A stretch of DNA of 22,069 nucleotides from positions 1 through 22,069 of the forward strand of contig CAYJPM010000013.1 of assembly GCA_964372145.1 (NCBI GenBank), written 5' to 3'. Under the pieces are notes generated by a model, which did no database searches, was not told the DNA's origin, and was given only the letters and a program-made list of their open reading frames with translations. The stretch is from CAKOSP01 sp964372145. GTDB taxonomy: Bacteria; Bacillota_I; Bacilli_A; RF39; UBA660. Positions 1 through 7,453 of this stretch are shown here, piece after piece; position 1 is the first letter of the stretch; each line of letters starts with the position of its first letter. The position numbers and the translations under genes were made by a program.

Positions 1-3000
1 AAGAAGGTATACAAAATAAAAATTGTGATGTATTTATAGAATATGGTAGAGTTTTAGAAAGTGATATATTAGATTATACTAAAATTTATTTTGATAATTT
101 AGTTATAGATAGACCATCTCTTAGTATATTAAAAGATAGTGAAATAAATATTGATAACAAAAATATTGATATTACTGTTAAAAGTAATTTAAGTGACTTA
201 GAATTAGAAACTAAGAAAATTAGTAAATATTTAAATGATTATGGATTAGGAATATATGTAGTTAACTTTATTTATAATGAGGATAATGTGAAGTCATTAT
301 CTGATGTTATTATGGAAAGTAAAACTGTTAAATATGAAAAGAAAGATGACACTATAATATTTGGTGAACATAAAGAAGGTAAAGTTACTAGTTTAAACAA
401 TATATTAGGTGAAACAAAAGGTTTAATTGTAGAAACTTATATATTTGATATGGAAGCTATTGAAAGAAAAGGACAAAAAGCAACTGCTTATATCTTAAAT
501 ATAAAAATGAGTGATAAAACTGATAGTTATATGGCTAAGATGGTTAGATTTGAAGAAGAACCTTTTTATAAAATAGTTAAAAAAATTAAAAAGGGTAATT
601 GGTATAGATTTCATGGTAATGTAGAACTTGATCAATATTTAAAACAATTGGTATTTACTATTAGAAATATAGAAGCAATTCCATCTAAAGATATAAAAGT
701 AGTAGATACAGCTGAAGTAAAAAGAACAGAATTACATTGTCACACTAAGATGAGTATGATGGATGGAGTTATAGACGCTAGTAATTTAATAAATTTTGTA
801 TCTGGTTTAGGTCATAAAGCTGTAGCTGTTACTGATCATAATGTTCTTCAGTCGTATCCTGATATATATAATACTGTTAAATATATGAACAAAGGTAAAG
901 AAGATAAAGATAAATTTAAAGTATTATATGGAGTTGAACTTAATATAGTAGATACAGAATCTAAAATATTTTATAATGATACTAATTTTGATTTTAAAGA
1001 TCAAGAATTTGTTGTATTCGATACTGAAACTACAGGTTTAACTGCTGGTAAAGATCAGATGATTGAAATAGGGGCAGTCAAAGTAAAAAACGGTGAAATA
1101 GTAGATAGATTTGATGAATTTATTTCATGTGATAGAAAACTTCCTGATATAATTGTTAAACTTACAAATATAACTGATGATATGTTAGTCGGTAAAGATA
1201 ATGAAGAAAATGTTACTAAAAGATTTTTAGAATTTATTGGTGATTTACCATTGGTTGCTCATAATGCTGCTTTTGATATATCATTTATTGAAAGTGCATG
1301 TAATAAATATGAACTTAAAGCTTTTAAAAATACAGTTATAGATACTATGGCACTAGCTAGAACTTTATTTCCTGACTGGAGAAACCATAAGTTATCAACT
1401 TTAGTTAAAAATTTAAAAGTAGAATGGGATGAAGATAAACATCATAGAGCGGATTACGATAGTGAAGGTACTTCAGCTTGTTTTTATAAAATGTTAGATA
1501 AATTAGAATCTGATAACATTGATACTATATTTGATTTTGAAAAGTTAGTTGATAAAGAAAATATTATTAAATTTGCAAGACCTTTTCATGTGACTATAAT
1601 TGCTAAGAATAGTATTGGTTTAAAAAATTTATTTAAAATAGTTTCACTTGCTAATACAAAATATTTATATAAAGGGCAAGAACCTAAATTACCTAGAGCT
1701 GAATTATTGAGTCATAAAGAAGGTTTAATAATTGGGTCTGGTTGTATTAATGGCGAAGTGTTTAATAAAGGATTTAGTTTAGACGATGAAGATTTAAGAA
1801 ATATGATGTCTTTTTATGATTATATAGAAGTTTATCCTTTAAGTGCGGTATCTCATTTAATAAGTAACGAGAGTTTATTTCATAATGAAGGTGAATATTA
1901 TGGATATATAAAAAGATTAATTAATGTTGCTAAAAGTGCTAATAAAATGGTTGTTGCTACTGGTGATGTTCATAATTTAAGACCTGATGATTTAATTTCT
2001 AGAAAAATTATTATAAATCAAAAAACAGGTGGTAAATTTCATCCTCTTAATAGAAAAGGTTTAGAAGTTCCAGATCAATTCTTCTTAACTACTGATGAAA
2101 TGTTAGAAGCGTTTTCATTTTTAGATGATGATCTTAAAAATGAAATTGTTCTTACTAATCCTAATTTAGTAGCGGATAGTGTTGAACACTTACAAATAAT
2201 TAGGGATGATTTGTATACACCTTTACTTGATAACTCTGCTGAGATAACTAGAGAGATGGTTTATAAAAGAGCTTATGAAATATATGACAATCCGCTTCCG
2301 AAAAATATTGAAGAAAGAATAGAAGCAGAACTTTCTGGGATTATTGGTGGTGGATACGATGTTATTTATCTTATTGCTGAAAAACTAGTTAAAAAAAGTA
2401 ATGCAGATGGTTATTTCGTAGGTTCACGTGGTTCAGTAGGTTCAAGTTTCGTTGCTACGATGATGGGTATAACTGAAGTTAATGGACTTCCTGCTCATTA
2501 TGTTTGTCCTAGTTGTAAAAAATCTATATTTGAAGTTGATGGTAAAAGTTTAGGTGAAGATTATTCATCTGGTTATGATTTACCTGATATGAATTGTTCA
2601 TGTGGAACTAAGTTTAAAAAAGAAGGTCAAGATATGCCTTTTGCAACATTCTTAGGATTTAAAGCCGAAAAAGTACCTGATATCGATCTTAACTTTTCTG
2701 GTGATAATCAAGCTGATGCTCATAATCATGTTAAAACATTATTTGGAGAAAAAAATGCATATCGTGCAGGAACTATTTCAACAGTAGCGGATAAAACTGC
2801 TTATGGTTTTGTTAAAGGATATTGTGAAGATAAAGGTATAATTCTTAATCCTGTTGAAATTGAAAGACTTGCTAAAGGATGTACTGGTGTTAAAAGAACT
2901 ACTGGGCAACATCCAGGTGGTATTATAGTTATTCCTCAAAATATGGATGTATATGATTTCACAGCTTTCCAGTATCCTGCAGATGATCCGAATACATCAT

Positions 3001-4118
3001 GGTATACAACTCATTTTGACTTCCATGCAATACATGATAATGTTTTAAAATTAGATATACTAGGACATGATGATCCAACAATGCTTAGATATTTAGGAGA
3101 TACAACTAAAATAAATATAACAGATATTACTTTTGATGACCCTAAAGTATTAGGATTATTTAATTCACCTGATTCATTGAATGTAAAAGCAGACGATATA
3201 TTTTGTCCAACTGGTACATTAGGTATACCAGAATTTGGAACTAATTTTGTAATTAAAATGTTACAAGAAATCAAACCTAGTAGATTTTCAGATTTAGTAA
3301 AAATATCTGGTTTATCTCATGGTACAGATGTGTGGCAAGGTAATGTGCGAGATTTGATTATAAGTGAAACTGCTTCATTTGATAAAGTAGTAGGGTGTCG
3401 TGATGATATAATGGTGCTTTTAATTAATTATGGTATGGAACCATCTGCAGCATTTAAAATAAGTGAATTTGTCCGTAAGGGTAGAGCTACTAAAGAACCT
3501 GAATCATGGGTTGATTTAGCTGATCAAATGAGATCAGTTGATGTACCAGAATGGTTTATAGAATCTTGTAGAAGAATTAAATATATGTTCCCAAAAGCGC
3601 ATGCTTGTGCATATGTAATGATGGCATACAGAGTTGCATGGTTTAAAGTATATTATCCTTTATATTATTATTCAGCATTTTTTAGTATAAGAAGAAGTGA
3701 TTTTGATGTAATGGCAATGTTACAAGGTCAAGATGGTATAAGAAGAAAGATAGCTGAAGTAAAAGAAAAAGGGTATGGTGCGACTGCTAAAGAAGTAGCT
3801 GTTGCAGATACTTTAAATGTTGCTCTTGAAATGTTAGCTAGAGGATTTAAGTTTGAAAACATCAATGTAGAAAAATCTAAAGCTAAGACTTTTGTTATTG
3901 ATGAAGAAAATAAATCTTTAATAATGCCATTCATGGCTATCGAAGGTTTAGGTGAATCAGTTGCTTATAAAATAGAAGAAGAAAGAGAAATAAAAAGATT
4001 TTATTGTATAGAAGATTTTGCTTCTCGTGGTAAAGTGAATCAAACAACGGTTGGAAAACTTAGGGATTTAGGAGTATTTGATGGTATGCCTGAATCTGCT
4101 CAAATGACTTTATTTTAA
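1..4118 (+). CDS. polC: DNA polymerase III PolC, Gram-positive type (5' end missing)
   Basis: Replicative DNA polymerase III alpha subunit of the low-GC Gram-positive type, which carries its own proofreading exonuclease. The frame is open from base 3 with no stop, so the gene enters from the left. The GTG at 288 is internal. About 1371 residues are visible against roughly 1430-1450 for the family, so only some 60-80 N-terminal residues are missing. Domains in visible numbering: OB fold about 130-220; PHP domain from about 245 (ELHCHTK, then AVTDHN) split by the DEDD exonuclease (DTETTG near 340, HRADYD near 481); polymerase core with GSRGSVGSS near 807, a Cys cluster (CPSC...CSCGT, about 835-870), PDIDLNFSGD near 893 and LDILGHDD near 1019. 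The C-terminus ends ESAQMTLF, as is typical of PolC. A hairpin terminator begins inside the stop codon. Identification is secure. Confidence 0.98.
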   Translation, partial: EGIQNKNCDVFIEYGRVLESDILDYTKIYFDNLVIDRPSLSILKDSEINIDNKNIDITVKSNLSDLELETKKISKYLNDYGLGIYVVNFIYNEDNVKSLSDVIMESKTVKYEKKDDTIIFGEHKEGKVTSLNNILGETKGLIVETYIFDMEAIERKGQKATAYILNIKMSDKTDSYMAKMVRFEEEPFYKIVKKIKKGNWYRFHGNVELDQYLKQLVFTIRNIEAIPSKDIKVVDTAEVKRTELHCHTKMSMMDGVIDASNLINFVSGLGHKAVAVTDHNVLQSYPDIYNTVKYMNKGKEDKDKFKVLYGVELNIVDTESKIFYNDTNFDFKDQEFVVFDTETTGLTAGKDQMIEIGAVKVKNGEIVDRFDEFISCDRKLPDIIVKLTNITDDMLVGKDNEENVTKRFLEFIGDLPLVAHNAAFDISFIESACNKYELKAFKNTVIDTMALARTLFPDWRNHKLSTLVKNLKVEWDEDKHHRADYDSEGTSACFYKMLDKLESDNIDTIFDFEKLVDKENIIKFARPFHVTIIAKNSIGLKNLFKIVSLANTKYLYKGQEPKLPRAELLSHKEGLIIGSGCINGEVFNKGFSLDDEDLRNMMSFYDYIEVYPLSAVSHLISNESLFHNEGEYYGYIKRLINVAKSANKMVVATGDVHNLRPDDLISRKIIINQKTGGKFHPLNRKGLEVPDQFFLTTDEMLEAFSFLDDDLKNEIVLTNPNLVADSVEHLQIIRDDLYTPLLDNSAEITREMVYKRAYEIYDNPLPKNIEERIEAELSGIIGGGYDVIYLIAEKLVKKSNADGYFVGSRGSVGSSFVATMMGITEVNGLPAHYVCPSCKKSIFEVDGKSLGEDYSSGYDLPDMNCSCGTKFKKEGQDMPFATFLGFKAEKVPDIDLNFSGDNQADAHNHVKTLFGEKNAYRAGTISTVADKTAYGFVKGYCEDKGIILNPVEIERLAKGCTGVKRTTGQHPGGIIVIPQNMDVYDFTAFQYPADDPNTSWYTTHFDFHAIHDNVLKLDILGHDDPTMLRYLGDTTKINITDITFDDPKVLGLFNSPDSLNVKADDIFCPTGTLGIPEFGTNFVIKMLQEIKPSRFSDLVKISGLSHGTDVWQGNVRDLIISETASFDKVVGCRDDIMVLLINYGMEPSAAFKISEFVRKGRATKEPESWVDLADQMRSVDVPEWFIESCRRIKYMFPKAHACAYVMMAYRVAWFKVYYPLYYYSAFFSIRRSDFDVMAMLQGQDGIRRKIAEVKEKGYGATAKEVAVADTLNVALEMLARGFKFENINVEKSKAKTFVIDEENKSLIMPFMAIEGLGESVAYKIEEEREIKRFYCIEDFASRGKVNQTTVGKLRDLGVFDGMPESAQMTLF

Positions 4119-4145
4119 AACAAGATTAGATAATCTTGTTTTTAA
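4117..4145 (+). terminator. Rho-independent terminator of polC
   Basis: A 12-bp perfect stem, 4117-4128 (AAAACAAGATTA) with 4131-4142 (TAATCTTGTTTT), has a GA loop and runs into a T stretch. It begins within the polC stop codon, and its 3' arm also carries the -35 box proposed for the next gene. Confidence 0.85.
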
Positions 4146-4164
4146 TTTAATTAATTGTTATAAT
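4136..4164 (+). promoter_or_regulatory. Promoter of the pilin-like operon, overlapping the polC terminator
   Basis: TTGTTT (4136-4141), a 17-base spacer and TATAAT (4159-4164). A second TATAAT lies at 4168-4173. The predicted transcript start near 4171 leaves only about 13 bases before the ATG, just enough for the AGGTGAT ribosome site (4174-4180). In such A+T-rich DNA, -10 matches also occur by chance. The exact spacing raises confidence. Confidence 0.6.
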
Positions 4165-4183
4165 TAATATAATAGGTGATAAT

Positions 4184-5758
4184 ATGAATAAAAAAGGTTT
4201 TAGTTTAATTGAATTACTTGCAGTGATTGTTGTAATTGGAATACTGCTTACTATAGCGACTGCAGCAATATTATATTTTGTAAATCAAGCGAAGAGGACT
4301 GCTTTTGAAAATGCTGTTTATAGAGTTTTTGACGCTACTGAAATATATAAGACAAATAACAGAATTACAGATTTATATGATATTAAAACTGTAGCTAAAA
4401 ATAATACTGATTTAGATATTGAAAATAATCCTTTTACTAGTGGTAATGTTTTGGAAACTAATGATTTACTATATGTAGAAAATGTAACAGATGGAGTATT
4501 TTGTGCGACTGGTTCTAAAGCTAATTTAACAATAACTGATGAAAGTTGTGATCAAATACTATCGGTTAAATTATCGGTAAAAGATATTTTACAAAATGCT
4601 GTTGTACTTGAGGCATCATCTGGTACTGGTGGAGCTACTTATGAATTTTCAATGAGTGAAACTGATTCTAATTTTAATAATTGGACAGTTAAATCTATAG
4701 TTCCTGAATATAAATTCGTTGATTTAGATGAGAATAATAAAACCTATTATTTTAAAGTAAGAGTTACTGATGTTAATGGTAATACTACAGAAAGTAATAG
4801 TGTTAAAGTTACTCTTTCGTCTAATACTAATGCACCTAATATAGGTGAATTTATTACTAATGATTCTAATACTGTTAAATTAAGTAATTATACTTATTAT
4901 CAAAAAATTACTAGAGAAGTTGAAGTTTGGGATAATGATGGATTAAAAGAAATTAAATATTGTATTACAACAGGTGATAAATGTGATCCAAATATAAATG
5001 TTGATGATGTATCTGGTAAAAGTAAAAATGTTAGTATTGCATTAGATGATTCTCATAAAAATAATCAAAAAATATGTATTCAGGCTACTAATGAGGCTGG
5101 TGGTACTAGTAGTGTTAAGTGTGATACTGGGTTTCAAGTAGATTCAACTGCTCCTGAAGTAGAAAATTTAATGGCTGATTATAATAGTAGTAGTAGTTAT
5201 ATGAGTTTGTCATCTTCTTATGATGATGCTGAAAGTGGTGTTAGATCTGTAACATATTATATTGATGGTGATAGTACAAGAAATGCGTTTACTGCAAATT
5301 GTGATGAATATTATAAAGAACTTAAAGTAATAGTTGTTAATAATGCGGGTATCGAAACTGAAGTTACTAAAAATATCAATATAACTACAAAAGTATGTTG
5401 TACATCGCCTACGTATGGCTCTAGTTGCACTAATGGTCAAACTGATACTTGTGCTGATGATGTGGATAGAACTTGTACATTGATATTTAAATCAAATGGT
5501 TATGATTGGTATTGTGCTTCTGGTAGTAATTGTTCTCAGTGGACTACACCTAATATATTAGCTAGAACTGATTCGTGTAGTAGTACAAATGATTATTGGA
5601 ATTCTGGTAATTGGGATTCTTATTTGCCAGGTTGGAAATCAAATTTTTTCAATATAGAAAATGGTATTTTATATGAATATAGTACTGATACTAAAGCTAC
5701 TTGGCATCAAGCTAAATGTAAATATACAGGTACTAGAACTATTTATGAGTGGAGGTAA
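4184..5758 (+). CDS. Long type IV pilin-like surface protein with beta-sandwich repeats and Cys-rich C-terminus
   Basis: The N-terminus is a class III prepilin signal: basic MNKKG, cleavage expected after Gly5, then FSLIE with the conserved Glu at mature position 5, and a hydrophobic helix to about residue 33. Known prepilins of this type are cleaved and methylated by a PilD-type peptidase and assemble in a pilus or pseudopilus. At 524 aa it is far longer than ordinary pilins (about 150 aa). Residues of about 130-345 look like fibronectin-III or Ig-like beta-sandwich units (for example YYFKVRVTDVNGNTTESNSV, and STAPEVENL at the start of another). Residues from about 404 to the end are rich in Cys (CC, CxNGQTDTC, WYC, C), with Tyr and Trp, suggesting disulfides. 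ATG 4184 follows AGGTGAT. It is the first gene of a two-gene operon. No pilus motor or peptidase gene is visible here. A tip adhesin or minor pilin role is inference. Confidence 0.85.
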   Translation: MNKKGFSLIELLAVIVVIGILLTIATAAILYFVNQAKRTAFENAVYRVFDATEIYKTNNRITDLYDIKTVAKNNTDLDIENNPFTSGNVLETNDLLYVENVTDGVFCATGSKANLTITDESCDQILSVKLSVKDILQNAVVLEASSGTGGATYEFSMSETDSNFNNWTVKSIVPEYKFVDLDENNKTYYFKVRVTDVNGNTTESNSVKVTLSSNTNAPNIGEFITNDSNTVKLSNYTYYQKITREVEVWDNDGLKEIKYCITTGDKCDPNINVDDVSGKSKNVSIALDDSHKNNQKICIQATNEAGGTSSVKCDTGFQVDSTAPEVENLMADYNSSSSYMSLSSSYDDAESGVRSVTYYIDGDSTRNAFTANCDEYYKELKVIVVNNAGIETEVTKNINITTKVCCTSPTYGSSCTNGQTDTCADDVDRTCTLIFKSNGYDWYCASGSNCSQWTTPNILARTDSCSSTNDYWNSGNWDSYLPGWKSNFFNIENGILYEYSTDTKATWHQAKCKYTGTRTIYEWR

Positions 5759-5760
5759 AT

Positions 5761-7191
5761 ATGAAAAAAATTATTGTGTTGATAGTTGTTTTGTTAATTG
5801 GTTTTTCTTTTATTAATAATGTTTATGCTGAAGATTTTATTCCTTCTATAGAAAGTTCGGCTACTGAAAATCTAGTAGTAGGTGATACTTTTGTTGTCGA
5901 ATATTATTTTGGAAATGGTTCAATGAATGTTAATTTTAAACTTGATTTTGATACTAGTGTTTATCAATTAAATGATGTATCAATCTCAAATTTTCATGAA
6001 TATACTAGAAATGGTAATGAATTTTCTATTAAACAAAAATCTTTTGATAATTCATCTGCTTTTTTAAAGTTAGAATTTAAAATCATTGGTTATTCAACTG
6101 ATAATTATATTTCTTTTATTGAACAAAGAGCTTCTTCTGATGGTAGTAATTATAGTGCTGGTTCTGACTATGATTTATATATAGATATTATGTCTTCTGA
6201 AACTTATTTAAAAAATTTAATTATAACTGGAGGTACTTTAACTACTGACTTTGATGCTGATAAGACTGAATATGAATTAATATTAGATGAGTATGCTGAA
6301 ATTATAAATGTATTTGCTGTACCAGGTAATGGTGATATAAAAGTTACTGGTGATATAGGTGATTTAAGTATTGATACTGAAAAAATCGAAATTGTAACTA
6401 CTGCTATGGATGGCACTAAAAAAGTTTATACAATTAATGTAACTAAAAGTATAGATGATATTGATTCTAGTTTGCTAACTAAATTGTCTTTGAGTTCTGG
6501 TTATATTAATTTTAATAAGAATACATTTAATTATAACGTAATAGTTGATTATAATATAGAAAATATAGAATTGTATTACTTGCAAGAAAGTCATTTATCT
6601 AGTGTAAAAATTAATAAATCTTCTACTTTAAATGTAGGTAATAATGAAATAGAAATAGTTGTTACTTCAGAAAGTGGAAATAAGTCAACTTATACTATAA
6701 ATGTTAAAAGATTAGACGAGGGCGAAAGTGGTACATTAAGTTCTAATAATTACTTATCTAATCTTACTATTGAAGGATATGAAATACAATTTGATAAAAA
6801 TTTATATGAATATAAAATATTAGTTCCTGAAGATATATTAAATATCACATATCAAACTGAACAAGATGGTGCAAATGTTAGTATTCAAGGTAATGAAAAT
6901 CTAACAATTGATAGTGTTGTGTCAATAGTAGTCACAGCAGAAAATGGAAATAATGTTACATATAAAATATCTTTTATAAATGAACAAATTGTTGTTGAAA
7001 CTCCCGAAGAAGAATCTAGTATTATGATTTTTATTATCATTGGTATAGTTATTGCGTTATTAATAACTGCAATAGTTATCTTTATAATAATTAAGAGAAG
7101 AAAAAGTTATATAATAAGTGATAGTAACAATATAATTACTAATCCTAGTGTGACGTTAAATAATCAAGATGATAATATTGAAACTTTATAA
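5761..7191 (+). CDS. Secreted, C-terminally membrane-anchored protein with cohesin-like and cadherin-like domains
   Basis: A Sec signal peptide (MKKIIVLIVVLLIGF..., cleavage likely after VYA, residue 23) is followed by a cohesin-like beta domain at about 27-145 (VGDTFVVEYYFGNG, then FKLDFDTSVYQL). Three repeats of the bacterial cadherin-like beta-sandwich type follow, at about 150-235, 238-320 and 333-410. Each has L.xLxI near the start, F..xxxxYxxxV in the middle and a GN/GT-TYxI.V ending. One transmembrane helix (about 420-445) and a basic KRRKS tail come last, so the bulk faces outside. The start is ATG 5761, not the in-frame GTG 5749, because GGAGG (5751-5755) lies directly before it, overlapping the end of the upstream gene. 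The two genes are separated by 2 bases, so translational coupling is likely. The family architecture is recognisable, but no ligand or function can be assigned. Confidence 0.8.
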   Translation: MKKIIVLIVVLLIGFSFINNVYAEDFIPSIESSATENLVVGDTFVVEYYFGNGSMNVNFKLDFDTSVYQLNDVSISNFHEYTRNGNEFSIKQKSFDNSSAFLKLEFKIIGYSTDNYISFIEQRASSDGSNYSAGSDYDLYIDIMSSETYLKNLIITGGTLTTDFDADKTEYELILDEYAEIINVFAVPGNGDIKVTGDIGDLSIDTEKIEIVTTAMDGTKKVYTINVTKSIDDIDSSLLTKLSLSSGYINFNKNTFNYNVIVDYNIENIELYYLQESHLSSVKINKSSTLNVGNNEIEIVVTSESGNKSTYTINVKRLDEGESGTLSSNNYLSNLTIEGYEIQFDKNLYEYKILVPEDILNITYQTEQDGANVSIQGNENLTIDSVVSIVVTAENGNNVTYKISFINEQIVVETPEEESSIMIFIIIGIVIALLITAIVIFIIIKRRKSYIISDSNNIITNPSVTLNNQDDNIETL

Positions 7192-7194
7192 TAT

Positions 7195-7223
7195 TTGACA
7201 AACTATATATATTTATATATAAT
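7195..7223 (+). promoter_or_regulatory. Consensus promoter of the ileS T-box leader
   Basis: TTGACA (7195-7200), a 17-base spacer and TATAAT (7218-7223) match the housekeeping-sigma consensus exactly. The -35 starts 3 bases after the upstream stop codon, and no terminator separates the two units. Confidence 0.85.
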
Positions 7224-7229
7224 AAGTTT

Positions 7230-7440
7230 AGAAAAACAAAGAACGAGACAGGTTTATATTTAATTTTTTTTAAGAGAGTTAGTGTTTGGTGCGAACTAAT
7301 AATAATAAATATAAATATCACTTGTGAGTTGATTATTTGAAGTAATAGTAAAATAATTCGTGTTACTTGCGTTAAAAGTTTTGAGAAAGAAATAAGGTGG
7401 TACCACGAATTTAATTCGTCCTTTGGTAGCATCTTTTTAT
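7230..7440 (+). promoter_or_regulatory. T-box leader, predicted tRNA-Ile sensor upstream of ileS
   Basis: The transcript senses uncharged tRNA and switches between termination and read-through. The distal Stem I signature (AG bulge and GGTGNGAA) is visible at 7273-7300 (AGAGAG... then TTTGGTGCGAACTAAT). A plausible specifier ATC (Ile) followed by A lies at 7317-7320 on the 3' side of Stem I. The T-box core AAGGTGGTACCACG is at 7394-7407. Its bulge TGGT (7398-7401) complements the ACCA end of a tRNA with discriminator A, as in tRNA-Ile. Antiterminator: AAGG 7394-7397 with CCTT 7420-7423, stacked on ACGAA/TTCGT. The competing terminator pairs 7396-7404 with 7425-7433 (one G-G mismatch) before TTTTT. 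The two folds share bases and exclude each other. The specifier assignment rests on context and on the downstream gene. Confidence 0.93.
7396..7440 (+). terminator. Conditional T-box terminator of ileS
   Basis: GGTGGTACC (7396-7404) pairs with GGTAGCATC (7425-7433) around the inner helix ACGAATT/AATTCGT (7405-7411 with 7413-7419). CCTTT is left unpaired on the 3' side, and TTTTTATTTT follows. The CCTTT is exactly the sequence the antiterminator uses. Confidence 0.85.
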
Positions 7441-7453
7441 TTTGGAGGAGAAT

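Noticed and set aside
288..290. GTG at 288 as the polC start
   Set aside because: The same frame is open back to base 3 and the upstream residues continue the PolC N-terminal region. No ribosome site precedes the GTG, so the gene simply enters from the left edge.
3011..3274. Reverse-strand open frames inside polC, the pilin-like gene, ileS, priA and others
   Set aside because: They lie wholly inside strongly conserved genes, lack ribosome sites and show low-complexity hydrophobic translations typical of antisense shadows of A+T-rich codons.
5749..5760. GTG 5749, and likewise TTG 7442, GTG 11312, ATG 15780, ATG 17085, ATG 19633 and TTG 20680, as gene starts
   Set aside because: In each case a strong Shine-Dalgarno lies inside the extra codons, correctly placed for the next in-frame ATG, and the longer versions add residues that do not fit a signal peptide or family N-terminus.
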